Shown piece after piece: positions 44,201 to 53,945 of a stretch of DNA of 64,000 nt; the first letter of the stretch is position 1, and every line of letters begins with the position of its first letter. Below the pieces are notes generated by a model. The model did not search any database and was not told where the DNA came from. It saw only the letters and a list, made by a program, of their open reading frames with translations. A program made the position numbers and the translations under genes. This stretch comes from Pontibacter ramchanderi (lineage in GTDB: Bacteria > Bacteroidota > Bacteroidia > Cytophagales > Hymenobacteraceae): the NCBI RefSeq assembly GCF_002846395.1, contig NZ_PJMU01000001.1:310001-374000 (forward strand), read 5' to 3'.

Positions 44201-44743
44201 CAGCTTTTTGAGCGTCTGCTTCTTGCGTACCCGGAACTTAGAGATACCGGCGGCCTCTTCGAACAGCAAACGACGCGAGTTCTCCTTGTCATTCAGGATC
44301 TCGTCCACCATTTTGAGCTCAATGATAGCGTAACTGTCGGAGCCTATACCTGTGTCCAGAAAAAGCTCGTTGATGTCCTTGAGGCGGCAGGTCACGCCAT
44401 TGAGCATGTATTCGCTGTCGCCGTTGCGGTAATACTTGCGGGTAACCGTTACCTGGGAGTACTCAGTCGGGAGGATGCCCTTGTTGTTGTCGAAGGTGAT
44501 GGATACCTCGGCCATCTGTACCGGCTTGCGGGTTTTGGAGCCGTTGAAGATCACATTCTCCATCTTATCGGAGCGCAGGTTTCGCGTCTTCTGCTCACCT
44601 AACACCCAACGTATAGCATCCACGATGTTAGACTTGCCACAGCCATTGGGTCCCACTATACCTGTAATTCCCTCATCAAAATTAATGACGACACGGTCGC
44701 CAAAGCTTTTGAATCCTTTAATCTCTAATCTTGATACTTGCAT
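41201..44743 (-). CDS. smc: chromosome segregation protein SMC
   Basis: 1180-residue SMC ATPase. Walker A GPNGCGKSNIVDAI (32-45), coiled coil to about 490, a hinge around 515-660 (EGFPEAIKYLA...LLSDIIVCEPEYKSLIESYL...GGSVGLFDG), return coil, and C-terminal signature LSGGEKTLTAISLLFAIY with Walker B FCIFDEVDAPLDDANI. Length and order are normal. scpA and scpB are not in the window. The start ATG 44743 (MQVSRLEIKGFKSFGDR) is unambiguous. Confidence 0.97.
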   Translation of the reverse strand: MQVSRLEIKGFKSFGDRVVINFDEGITGIVGPNGCGKSNIVDAIRWVLGEQKTRNLRSDKMENVIFNGSKTRKPVQMAEVSITFDNNKGILPTEYSQVTVTRKYYRNGDSEYMLNGVTCRLKDINELFLDTGIGSDSYAIIELKMVDEILNDKENSRRLLFEEAAGISKFRVRKKQTLKKLEETDADLERVEDVLFEIGKNMKTLERQAKQAIKYFQLKDDYKKFSLEYARRNINQYQQTLERLDQDVQRETELKEGYVLAVTEAEDAIADQKAELNQTQEQLAEMQKTMQVQTAKLRQLENDIKLKSERSNFLKERMTQLRQQISQDTANLEHTQESIVELRDELMQVQDSFAGAEEQVNALKEQLQEANEQKLSLQEAFQELSQEQRSKQNAVFQLNKSLEISQVQIQNLTQDLEQLRQQQLTADEDAAILQEQLQEAQAELEDKTSTLVSLQAKEESLLQNIEKTEADIEGLKEQLVALNRKRDARQNQYNLTRSLVENMEGFPEAIKYLAQSDEWSRPAPLLSDIIVCEPEYKSLIESYLEPYMNFFVVEELQDAVEAIALLKLHNKGRANFIILSEIEELEPTATFSDGALKAAFEVVKADKRYSSLLKYMLRNVYISDESEEDFSEEDYRTIILKDGSAIKKPLSLSGGSVGLFDGSRLGRKQNLEQLAEELEQLQQEVELMQSRINAQQQILLNYRSESQKEAIKQLEKEVAKLQQDLLTVRIKNEQHQQNRKNFVHKQQELQQRLDDLYVQSQQVSPQAEEDMQELKQLEEQLAVLTSQINQQQEQITVISGMYNQENIQFHQLKNRFGSLQQEISYKQKTVETNQERIAGLRQELQKSEEETVEATDFIEENEALVQTMVEARREFGHELDAVEKKYFSLRGELDEKDKTIRELQRKRQNADELLMRMQQTINDTRIKLVSVQERLGAEFNIATEELEQPIPEMEHDGLFQLSNEELSKNISEIKSSLDRMGPVNAMAAEAYVEIEERNKFITEQRDDLVNAKNALIDTINEIDTVAKEKFLASFNEIKQNFIRVFRSLFTEEDNCDLVLTDPKNPLESRIEIMAQPKGKRPLTINQLSGGEKTLTAISLLFAIYLLKPAPFCIFDEVDAPLDDANIDKFNNIIRTFSNESQFIVVTHNKRTMASTDVMYGITMIEAGISRVIPVDLRQIA

Positions 44744-44884
44744 TCGCGTCAGCGGAATCTATTCAAACCAAACTCAAAAATAAGACTAATTTGTTTACCA
44801 CAGCGCAACGGAGCAGTATAAATATGCAGGAAGTATGCAGGCGAAATACATTAATTCTGGTATATTTGGTAAGAGACCGATCGC

Positions 44885-45436
44885 ATGGAAGATTTTAAGC
44901 TTATTCTATACATTCTGGCAATTGTGGCCTACTTTATCTATACGGCCTGGCGCAAAGCCTTTAAAACGCCTGAGGACGATGGCCGTCCGCCTGCACCACA
45001 TAACCAGCCCCCTCGTGAGCGACCCGATCCACGGCCCATGCCAGCTTCACAGCCACAAACAAGGCAGCAAAGACCAGCAGTTCCTGCCACTTCTTTTGAG
45101 GATATTTTAAAAGAAATGCAGCGCAAAATGGAGCGGGCAAATGAGACCGAAAGACCATCTGTAGAAAGTCCGAAACCTGTGTTACAGCCTGTAACGCAAC
45201 CTGTGGCGAAGGATCGTGAGCCCAGACGTACTGCTCTATCCCTTGAAAACCCTGAGCAAGCTAAATTGTATAATCAACAGCGCAGAGAGCGTCAGGCCGC
45301 TGCTGACGCCCTGTTTGATGCTAAAAAGTATGAGAGAAAGACAGTTCCTAATGTTTATGGGGAGCTGCTTCATAATCCGCAGTCTGTACGTCAGGCTTTT
45401 ATTTTATCTGAGATTTTTAACAGAAAGCAATATTAG
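44885..45436 (+). CDS. single-pass membrane protein of unknown function
   Basis: 183 residues: one membrane helix (LILYILAIVAYFIYTAW, 6-22), a Pro/Arg/Gln-rich disordered stretch to about 120, then a C-terminal block NVYGELLHNPQSVRQAFILSEIFNRKQY. The conserved-looking tail on a disordered linker suggests a docking peptide. Divergent from smc by 141 bases. I recognise it only as a Bacteroidota-type hypothetical. Confidence 0.8.
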   Translation: MEDFKLILYILAIVAYFIYTAWRKAFKTPEDDGRPPAPHNQPPRERPDPRPMPASQPQTRQQRPAVPATSFEDILKEMQRKMERANETERPSVESPKPVLQPVTQPVAKDREPRRTALSLENPEQAKLYNQQRRERQAAADALFDAKKYERKTVPNVYGELLHNPQSVRQAFILSEIFNRKQY

Positions 45437-45550
45437 GATAGCTATACCTGATCAGGTGTGCTAGCAGAGCAGCTGATGAGTATTGACACAGTTGCGTCCT
45501 GTTTTTTGAACAAAGTAATTCAAAAAAAGGGTCAGTTAATTAAATTAAAG

Positions 45551-46216
45551 CTACAGATACTGCGTGAGGGCGTATGCCAGAATGTTGGCCCCCATTTGCA
45601 ATGCTTCACGTCTTTTGTTTTCAGGGTCGTTGTGCACTTCAGCATCTTCCCATCCATTTCCTAAGTCTGTCTCGTAACTGTAGAAGCAAACTAATCTGCC
45701 TTTGTGGATGATGCCAAAACCTTGAGGCGGTTTGTTGTCGTGCTCGTGTATTTTGGGAAGGCCGTTTTTAAAAGTGTATTTCTGATTATAGATAGGGTGG
45801 TCGAAGGGAAGCTCCACAAACTCATACTCGGGAAACACTTTTTTCATCTCTTTCCGGATGTACTGATCCAGTCCATAATTGTCGTCGATATGCAGGAAGC
45901 CGCCGCTAATTAGGTAACTGCGCAGATTCTGGGCCTCGGCATCAGAAAAAACCACATTGCCGTGTCCCGTCATGTGCACAAAAGGGTAGGCGAATAGCTC
46001 CGGGCTCCCAACTTCCACCACACTTTCTTCCGGGGCAATGTTCATGTTGAGGTTTTGGTTACAGAACTTGATCAGGTTTGGCAACGATGTTTTGTTCGCA
46101 TACCAGTCACCACCCCCATTGTATTTGAGCTTGGCTATTTTAAAACTGTGTTTCTGCTGCGCGGTTAGCACACCACAAAACAGGATCAGGTATAGCAACA
46201 GGAGGGAGCGCTTCAT
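45551..46216 (-). CDS. DUF4159-domain secreted protein
   Basis: 221 residues with signal peptide MKRSLLLLYLILFCGVLTAQ and the DUF4159 pattern KLKYNGGGDWYANKTSLPNL, HMTGHGNVVFSDAEAQNLRSYL, GGFLHIDDNYGLD. The fold resembles glutamine-amidotransferase/ThuA-like proteins; role unknown. Eighteen bases downstream of rsmE on the same strand. Confidence 0.88.
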   Translation of the reverse strand: MKRSLLLLYLILFCGVLTAQQKHSFKIAKLKYNGGGDWYANKTSLPNLIKFCNQNLNMNIAPEESVVEVGSPELFAYPFVHMTGHGNVVFSDAEAQNLRSYLISGGFLHIDDNYGLDQYIRKEMKKVFPEYEFVELPFDHPIYNQKYTFKNGLPKIHEHDNKPPQGFGIIHKGRLVCFYSYETDLGNGWEDAEVHNDPENKRREALQMGANILAYALTQYL

Positions 46217-46234
46217 GTGTGGTCTTTTTAAGGT

Positions 46235-46951
46235 TTATAACGGGGCATAGATATCGTGTAGTACGTGCAAGGTATGGCAGGCGACCAGCGCGGCCGTCTC
46301 CGTGCGCAAACGACTCTGCCCCAGCGTGACTGGTTTTATACCTAGTTCATAGGCAGCCTTTATTTCATTAATCGAAAAATCGCCCTCCGGACCGATGAGG
46401 ATGCAATGCTGCCGGTGTGGCTGGTAGTAATCCCTGATCGATTTGGTGGCGTCATCTTCCAGGTGCGCAATAAAAGTGTCCTCAGGTACGCAGGTTTTAA
46501 TAAAATGCTGGTAAGACGTGAGCTCGTTCAGCAACGGCAGATAACCTTTCTGTGACTGTTTCATGGCGCTGACGGCGATTTTTTCAATGCGGTCCAGACG
46601 TAGCTGCTTGCGCTCGGAGTGTTCGCATTCCAAAAACGTGATCGCGCTAACACCGATCTCCACAGCTTTCTCTACAAACCATTCCATCCGATCCATGTTC
46701 TTTGTCGGGGCCACGGCAATATGCACATAATAAGGGAGTTTGCCGTACTCAAGATGCTTGTCTATGATCTGTAACTGACAGCGTTTCTGGTGCGCATCCT
46801 GAATAATGGCCGTATACCTGCCACCTTTCCCATCAACCAGGTATACCGTGTCCCCTTGATTCAAACGCAGCACGCGGGTGCAGTGCTTCGATTCATCTTC
46901 GGCTAAGGTATAGATATCGGAGTGGATGTCGGGGGTGTAAAATAAATGCAC
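46235..46951 (-). CDS. rsmE: 16S rRNA (uracil-1498-N3)-methyltransferase
   Basis: Methylates U1498 of 16S rRNA. From GTG 46951 the product has 238 residues (MHLFYTPDI...). Marks: KHCTRVLRLNQGD (PUA-like start), ERKQLRLDRIEKIAVSAMKQSQK, and the SPOUT knot LIGPEGDFSINE plus LGQSRLRTETAA. GTG is chosen because an upstream TTG-type extension to 47035 lacks family sequence and runs into the pckA terminator. Confidence 0.94.
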   Translation of the reverse strand: MHLFYTPDIHSDIYTLAEDESKHCTRVLRLNQGDTVYLVDGKGGRYTAIIQDAHQKRCQLQIIDKHLEYGKLPYYVHIAVAPTKNMDRMEWFVEKAVEIGVSAITFLECEHSERKQLRLDRIEKIAVSAMKQSQKGYLPLLNELTSYQHFIKTCVPEDTFIAHLEDDATKSIRDYYQPHRQHCILIGPEGDFSINEIKAAYELGIKPVTLGQSRLRTETAALVACHTLHVLHDIYAPL

Positions 46952-47035
46952 GTTGTTGTGGGTTGAATTTGATTTGCCTGTTACAGGTATACGAAAGTAG
47001 TCATTTTTGTAACAAGGATGTCGGTTGAAGATCAT

Positions 47036-47073
47036 AAAAAAAGCCTTTCCGCTACCAGCAGAAAGGCTTTTTT
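47036..47073. terminator. pckA terminator
   Basis: AAAAAGCCTTTC / GAAAGGCTTTTT hairpin 18 bases after the pckA stop on the minus strand. Confidence 0.85.
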
Positions 47074-47090
47074 GTAGGTATAAAGATTAC

Positions 47091-48707
47091 TTAGTCGATG
47101 GATACCTCTACCTGAGGGGCACCAGCCATGATGTCTTCGCTTGCAAAATCAGCGTATTTGCTGAAGTTCTTCACGAATTTAGTGGCCAGGTCAGTTGCCT
47201 TCGCATCATACTCTTCTTTATTTGCCCAGGTATTGCGAGGGTTCAGCACTTCGTTAGGTACATTAGGGCAAGAGTTAGGCATTTCTACCCCGAACACTGG
47301 GTGCTTCGTGTACTCTACGTTGTCCAGCTCACCGTTAAGTGCGGCAGTAATCATGGCGCGGGTATAAGGCAGCTTCATGCGTGAGCCGATGCCATAAGGA
47401 CCGCCTGTCCAGCCTGTGTTTACCAACCACACGTTTACATTATTCTCGTTCATTTTCTGACCGAGCATCTCTGCGTATTTTGTTGGGTGCAGCGGCAGGA
47501 AGGCAGCGCCAAAGCAGGCAGAGAAAGTTGTCTGAGGTTCTGTTACACCTACTTCAGTACCGGCTACTTTAGCGGTATAGCCAGAAATGAAGTGATACAT
47601 GGCCTGGCTGGTGTTCAGTTTCGAGATTGGAGGCAGTACGCCAAAGGCATCTGCTGTCAGGAAGAAAATGTTCTTCGGAATGTCAGCTCTGGATGGCTCA
47701 ACTGCATTATCGATGTGGTTGATAGGGTAGGCGGTACGAGTGTTCTCAGTTACTGATTTGTTCTCGTAGTCAACCGTGCGTGTTCCTTCCACAAAGCGTG
47801 TGTTCTCCACGATGGCGCCAAACTTAATGGCATCCCAGATTTGTGGCTCTTTTTCGCGAGTCAGGTCAATCACTTTAGCATAGCAACCGCCTTCGAAGTT
47901 GAATACGCTGTCTTCTGTCCAGCCGTGCTCGTCGTCTCCAATCAAGCCGCGGTTCGGGTCAGCTGACAAAGTTGTTTTGCCTGTGCCGGAAAGACCGAAG
48001 AAGATCGCCGTGTCACCTTCTTGGCCAACGTTGGCAGAGCAGTGCATCGACAGGGTGTTTTTCTCTTCTGGTAAGATATAGTTCAATACGCCAAAGATAC
48101 CTTTCTTCATCTCACCTGCGTAGCCTGTGCCACCGATCAGGATGATGCTGCGGGTAAAGTTGATGATGGCAAAGTTAGGCTGACGGGTGCCGTCCACTGC
48201 CGGATCTGCTTCAAATTCAGGGGCGCAGATAATCGTGAACTCCGGGTTGTGGTTTTGAAGCTCTTCTTTCTCCAGCCGCAGGAACATGTTGTTACAGAAG
48301 AGGTTATGCCATGCCTGCGTGTTAACAATGCGCAGGTTCAGGCGGTAGTCTGGGTGAGCTCCTGCATAGGCATCGCGCACATACAGGCGACGGTCTTTCA
48401 GGAAGTCGATCATTTTGTTGTACAGGTTGTCGAACTTCTCCGGGTCGAAGGCAATGTTGATATCACCCCACCACACGGTGTTTTCGGTTTTGGCATCCTT
48501 CACCACGAAGCGGTCCTTCGGAGAACGGCCGGTAAATTTGCCTGTGTCACACATCAGGGCGCCAGTGTCAGTGAGTACGCCTTCTCCATTTTTCAGAGCC
48601 TCTTCCACTAGCTCGGCAGGCGTGAGGTTCCAGAGCACTTCTTTCGCTTCTTTGATGCCCAGGCTCTCCAGACCTACTGTACCTGATTTAATACCAGATT
48701 CTTTCAT
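47091..48707 (-). CDS. pckA: phosphoenolpyruvate carboxykinase (ATP)
   Basis: 538 residues; turns oxaloacetate plus ATP into PEP in gluconeogenesis. RSPKDRFVVKD and WWGDIN near the N-terminus, the kinase loop GLSGTGKTTLSADP, GDDEHGW and GGCYAKVIDL are all present. Length is typical for the ATP-dependent class. Its own promoter and terminator flank it. Confidence 0.97.
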   Translation of the reverse strand: MKESGIKSGTVGLESLGIKEAKEVLWNLTPAELVEEALKNGEGVLTDTGALMCDTGKFTGRSPKDRFVVKDAKTENTVWWGDINIAFDPEKFDNLYNKMIDFLKDRRLYVRDAYAGAHPDYRLNLRIVNTQAWHNLFCNNMFLRLEKEELQNHNPEFTIICAPEFEADPAVDGTRQPNFAIINFTRSIILIGGTGYAGEMKKGIFGVLNYILPEEKNTLSMHCSANVGQEGDTAIFFGLSGTGKTTLSADPNRGLIGDDEHGWTEDSVFNFEGGCYAKVIDLTREKEPQIWDAIKFGAIVENTRFVEGTRTVDYENKSVTENTRTAYPINHIDNAVEPSRADIPKNIFFLTADAFGVLPPISKLNTSQAMYHFISGYTAKVAGTEVGVTEPQTTFSACFGAAFLPLHPTKYAEMLGQKMNENNVNVWLVNTGWTGGPYGIGSRMKLPYTRAMITAALNGELDNVEYTKHPVFGVEMPNSCPNVPNEVLNPRNTWANKEEYDAKATDLATKFVKNFSKYADFASEDIMAGAPQVEVSID

Positions 48708-48754
48708 TTGAAAATAAAGGGTTTAAGTGAACTGTTTGTTTCACAACGGTGCTA

Positions 48755-48762
48755 CAAAAATA
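48755..48762 (-). promoter_or_regulatory. -7 element (TATTTTTG on minus) for pckA
   Basis: Exact TAnnTTTG match on the minus strand, about 48 bases before the pckA start. Confidence 0.4.
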
Positions 48763-48916
48763 TAAAATATTAGATATTAAAATAAGATTAGTCGCTTTAA
48801 TTAAAAAAGAGGTTGTAATGGCGTTCCACCAAAAAAATTTGTCTGTAAGCGTTTAAACCGATATATTTACCTTCTTTGTATGCTCAACTAAACTAAACAA
48901 TCAACTAATTAACCCT

Positions 48917-50503
48917 ATGTCTTATCAAGATCATACGCTTACTGACCAGGTAAGTGAGCAAAACGCACCGATCGGCGCTGACCCAACCGGACCAGAGATG
49001 TTCGGGCATCCGAAGGGACTGTTCTATCTTTTCTTTGCCGAACTCTGGGAGCGCTTCAGCTTCTACGGCATGCGCGCCCTCCTGGTGCTTTATATGGTGA
49101 ACAACTTGTTTGAGTCGTTCGCCAACCGGGATGAGATCGCAATTGGTATCTACGCAGCTTATGGCGCCTTAGTTTATGCGACTCCTGTAATTGGCGGTAT
49201 GATTGCCGATAGATTACTGGGTTACCGCAAAGCCATTATGCTGGGAGCCGTGTTGATGGCGCTGGGACACTTTGCGCTCGCGATTGAGCACCCTGTTTTC
49301 TTCTACGGTTCGCTGGCCCTTTTGATTGTAGGTAACGGTTTTTTCAAGCCAAATATTTCTACGCTGGTTGGTACGCTTTACAGAGAGGGTGATACACGCC
49401 GTGATGCCGGTTTTACTATTTTCTACATGGGCATCAATATCGGAGCCATGGTGGCGCCACTTATCTGCGGTTGGTTAGGTATGGAGTATGGCTGGCACTA
49501 CGGTTTCGGCGCTGCAGGCGTTGGCATGTTGTTCGGCCTGATCATGTTCTGGCAAGGTGGTCGCAGCGGTGTATTCGGTAACAATGGCTTGCCGCCGGAG
49601 CCTGCTGTTATTAAAGAGCGCGTGGCTGGTATCACAAAAGAGGCCTGGGTAACGATCCTGAGCTTCCTGTCACTTCCTGTTTTTGGTCTGTTGCTGTTCA
49701 ATGGCACACTCGACCTGCCAGGTTTTGGTGAGACTGTGTTCGATGGTTCTATCATGCACATCGTGATGAACTACATTTTGCTTCCTGTTATCACGCTGGT
49801 ATTGATCTACAACCTGGTGAAGGTGGACAGTGTAGAGCGTCAGCGCCTGTTTGTGGTGATCTTGTTGACCTTCTTTATTACCGTGTTCTGGTCCTTTTTT
49901 GAGCAGGCGGGTTCTTCCCTCACGCTATTTGCAGAACGTAACGTGAACTTGACGTTCATGAACGCGGCACAGACAAACTCCATTAACCCATTCTTCATTA
50001 TTCTGTTCGCATTGCCATTCTCGGCCATGTGGGTGTTCCTATCCAAGCGCCGTGTTAACCCATTCACACCTGTTAAGTTTGCCCTAGGTATAGCGCAGCT
50101 TGGTTTGGGCTTCCTAATCTTCGCCTGGAGTGCCAATTATGCTGATGCGGAAGGAAAAGTTTCCATCTGGTTCCTGATCCTGGGTTACATGTTCATCACG
50201 ACGGGTGAGCTTTTTGTTTCACCGGTAGGCCTTTCAAAGGTTACAGAGCTTTCTCCTAAGAAAATCGTGGCCTTTATCATGGGTATTTGGTTCCTGTCAT
50301 CATCTTTTGCGCACTACATCGCAGGTCTTATCGCTAAGCTGACTGCAGTGAGCGGTGGTGAAGGAGAAGCTGCTTCGGGTATGGCTTCCCTGATGGTATA
50401 CACAGGCGTATTCGAGCAGATTGCCTATGTAGCCTTTGGATTTGCTGTATTGGCCCTGTTGCTTACCCCGATCATGCGTAAGTGGATGCACGGTATCCAC
50501 TAA
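48917..50503 (+). CDS. POT/PTR-family proton-coupled peptide transporter
   Basis: 528-residue, multi-span membrane protein that imports di- and tripeptides with protons. E42-L-W-E45-R46-F is the ExxERF signature in helix 1; GGMIADRLLGYRKAI is the loop 2-3 motif and FTIFYMGINIGAMVAPLICG the PTR2 block. About 14 membrane helices can be traced. Divergent from pckA. Confidence 0.94.
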   Translation: MSYQDHTLTDQVSEQNAPIGADPTGPEMFGHPKGLFYLFFAELWERFSFYGMRALLVLYMVNNLFESFANRDEIAIGIYAAYGALVYATPVIGGMIADRLLGYRKAIMLGAVLMALGHFALAIEHPVFFYGSLALLIVGNGFFKPNISTLVGTLYREGDTRRDAGFTIFYMGINIGAMVAPLICGWLGMEYGWHYGFGAAGVGMLFGLIMFWQGGRSGVFGNNGLPPEPAVIKERVAGITKEAWVTILSFLSLPVFGLLLFNGTLDLPGFGETVFDGSIMHIVMNYILLPVITLVLIYNLVKVDSVERQRLFVVILLTFFITVFWSFFEQAGSSLTLFAERNVNLTFMNAAQTNSINPFFIILFALPFSAMWVFLSKRRVNPFTPVKFALGIAQLGLGFLIFAWSANYADAEGKVSIWFLILGYMFITTGELFVSPVGLSKVTELSPKKIVAFIMGIWFLSSSFAHYIAGLIAKLTAVSGGEGEAASGMASLMVYTGVFEQIAYVAFGFAVLALLLTPIMRKWMHGIH

Positions 50504-50523
50504 GCTAAAATATAACATTCATC

Positions 50524-50556
50524 AAAAAGCCCGCGCCATACCTGGTGCGGGCTTTT
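50524..50556 (+). terminator. terminator of the peptide transporter
   Basis: AAAAAGCCCGC / GCGGGCTTTTT with an extended CCA/TGG stem and loop TACC. Confidence 0.88.
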
Positions 50557-50627
50557 TGTTTTTATAGTACAATTTAGGATATTGCGGAAATTTGCGAATC
50601 AGCCTCCAAATTCCTGTTATATAGCGA

Positions 50628-50657
50628 TTTGGTATGGTTCGTAGACTTATACTTTTA
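50628..50657 (+). promoter_or_regulatory. candidate promoter for the lipoprotein gene
   Basis: TTTG at 50628-50631, 18 bases, TACTTTTA at 50650-50657 (one mismatch to TAnnTTTG). Confidence 0.4.
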
Positions 50658-50674
50658 GCCATATTTCAATTTTA

Positions 50675-51271
50675 ATGCAATTTAAAAATTGGCGTTTCAT
50701 CTCAGCTGCCGCATTACTGCTGTTATCCTCCTCTTGCGAGGTTGAAACGACTACCACTACTCAAACAGATGCTGCTATACCTGAGCCTCTCAGTACGGTT
50801 TACATCATAAAAAAAGGGGAGCACAGTACTCAGAGCCAATTTAAATTTGTCAACACCTCTTCTATCCGATTTGAGGCAACATTTGACAGTTCGGCTATCT
50901 ATCAAACCACTATAACAAATAATCAGGCTGACATTAACAAGCTGTACGGCCTCTCTGACTGTGACACGGAGCACCATACTAACAGCGCCCGTTACGGGTG
51001 GCGCTGGTTTGAAGGTCGACTCGAAATACATGCTTATACCTACAACAACAAGATTCGTAACACGAGCTATATCACCTCGGTGCAGCTTGGCCAAGCCAAC
51101 AGGTATGAGCTCGAGATGGGAGAGAAGGAATATACTTTCAAAGTAAACGACCAGCAGGTTAGGTTACCACGCTCGTGTGCCACAGCAGGCAGTCACTATC
51201 AACTGTACCCATATTTTGGTGGCGATGAAAAGGCGCCCCATGATATCACCATCAAGATAAGAGATCTATAA
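50675..51271 (+). CDS. lipoprotein of unknown function
   Basis: 198 residues: lipoprotein signal MQFKNWRFISAAALLLLSSSC followed by Glu-Val-Glu and a Thr run, then an all-beta domain ending PYFGGDEKAPHDITIKIRDL. Two cysteines (near 101 and 177) could form a disulfide. The GGDEKAPHD ending is shared by a group of Bacteroidota secreted proteins as far as I recall; no function assigned. Confidence 0.8.
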   Translation: MQFKNWRFISAAALLLLSSSCEVETTTTTQTDAAIPEPLSTVYIIKKGEHSTQSQFKFVNTSSIRFEATFDSSAIYQTTITNNQADINKLYGLSDCDTEHHTNSARYGWRWFEGRLEIHAYTYNNKIRNTSYITSVQLGQANRYELEMGEKEYTFKVNDQQVRLPRSCATAGSHYQLYPYFGGDEKAPHDITIKIRDL

Positions 51272-51298
51272 TACCACTGTTCCGACTGAAATAAAACA

Positions 51299-51330
51299 CA
51301 AAGCCCCGGACCAAATGGCCCGGGGCTTTG
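51299..51330. terminator. bidirectional terminator lipoprotein / groEL
   Basis: CAAAGCCCCGG / CCGGGGCTTTG with a 10-base loop between convergent genes. Confidence 0.82.
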
Positions 51331-51354
51331 CTATTATCAGACTATGGGAGTCAA

Positions 51355-53028
<1,674 letters not shown>

Positions 53029-53319
53029 TTAAAGAATAGCCAGGATATCTGACTCACGCATGATCAGGTAATCGTTTCCGTCGATAGAGATCTCGGTACC
53101 TGCGTACTTGCCATACAACACTTGGTCGCCAACGGCCACCTGCGGCTTCATCAGAGCGCCTTGCTCAGATACTTTGCCTTCGCCTACAGCCACGATCTCG
53201 CCGCGCTGTGGCTTCTCTTTAGCAGTGTCCGGAATGATGATGCCAGACTTCGTTTTTTCTTCTGCTGCAGCAGGAGCTACAATCACTCTGTCTGCTAATG
53301 GTTTAATGCTGATTGACAT
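53029..53319 (-). CDS. groES: co-chaperonin GroES
   Basis: 96 residues; caps the GroEL cage. [35 protein letters not shown] includes the mobile loop, and [14 protein letters not shown] the roof side. First gene of groES-groEL; the upstream region holds a run of TGYCA pentamers (see 53391-53474) and no CIRCE element. Confidence 0.98.
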   Translation of the reverse strand: MSISIKPLADRVIVAPAAAEEKTKSGIIIPDTAKEKPQRGEIVAVGEGKVSEQGALMKPQVAVGDQVLYGKYAGTEISIDGNDYLIMRESDILAIL

Positions 53320-53390
53320 AGTTTGTTATGTTTTTAGTTTTTGTGGTTAATGATTTAACGTTGAAACCATACTGTCCCTATCATTTCCTG

Positions 53391-53474
53391 TGCCAAGGCC
53401 ATTTTTCTGCCAATTTGAGCCATTCTTGCAGTTTTGTCTTGCCAGATGACTGCCATTTTTGTCAGTCTGTGTCA
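53391..53474. promoter_or_regulatory. cluster of TGYCA repeats upstream of groES
   Basis: Six TG(C/T)CA pentamers in 84 bases, at 53391, 53408, 53440, 53451, 53460 and 53470; the last three are spaced 9-10 bases, about one helical turn. Also GCCATTTTT at 53398 and 53452. Position 70-155 bases before groES suggests a heat-shock operator or activator site. Confidence 0.45.
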
Positions 53475-53515
53475 GGTTAGGAGCTAGGCTATACCTGTTG
53501 GCAGCGAGCAGGCAA

Positions 53516-53549
53516 ATAAAAAAGCCGGCTTTAGAGGCCGGCTTCTTTT
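53516..53549 (-). terminator. secG terminator
   Basis: Minus strand: AAGCCGGC, 7-base loop, GCCGGCTT followed by TTTT; 15 bases after the secG stop. Confidence 0.88.
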
Positions 53550-53563
53550 GGTATAGGTTATTA

Positions 53564-53944
53564 CTATTGAGCAGTATCTGTCATGGTCGGGATGTCACCT
53601 GCATCAGGTATAGACATATCTTCTTCAGTTTCGGCACCTGGCAGGGCAGGAGCAGCTGGTGTTCCCATTTGACGGGCGCGCTCTTCGTTTACACTACGGA
53701 TAGTTGTATCGCCGCTTGCATCGCCCAGCATGTGCGTGCCAAGTGTCAGTACTACCAATGCAATGGCAAAACCCCAGGTCAGTTTTTCAAGCAGGTCGCC
53801 GGTGCGCTTTACGCCCATGAGCTGGCTGGCGCCACCACCGCCAAACTGGCTGGAAAGTCCGCCTCCTTTAGGATTCTGGGCTAGTACTACTAAAATAAGG
53901 AGTACACAAATGAAAAGAATAATACTGAGTAGGGCGATATACAT
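53564..53944 (-). CDS. secG: preprotein translocase subunit SecG
   Basis: 126 residues, two membrane helices (about 2-22 and 52-72) and the SecG loop AQNPKGGGLSSQFGGGGASQLMGVKR between them. The C-terminal 50 residues are an acidic Pro/Thr-rich tail, longer than E. coli SecG. Starts one base after the stop of the upstream TPR gene. Confidence 0.94.
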   Translation of the reverse strand: MYIALLSIILFICVLLILVVLAQNPKGGGLSSQFGGGGASQLMGVKRTGDLLEKLTWGFAIALVVLTLGTHMLGDASGDTTIRSVNEERARQMGTPAAPALPGAETEEDMSIPDAGDIPTMTDTAQ

Positions 53945-53945
53945 T

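Noticed and set aside
53320..53400. CIRCE operator or sigma-54 site before groES
   Set aside because: No TTAGCACTC-N9-GAGTGCTAA; TTGGCAC on the minus strand lacks the second TTGC half.
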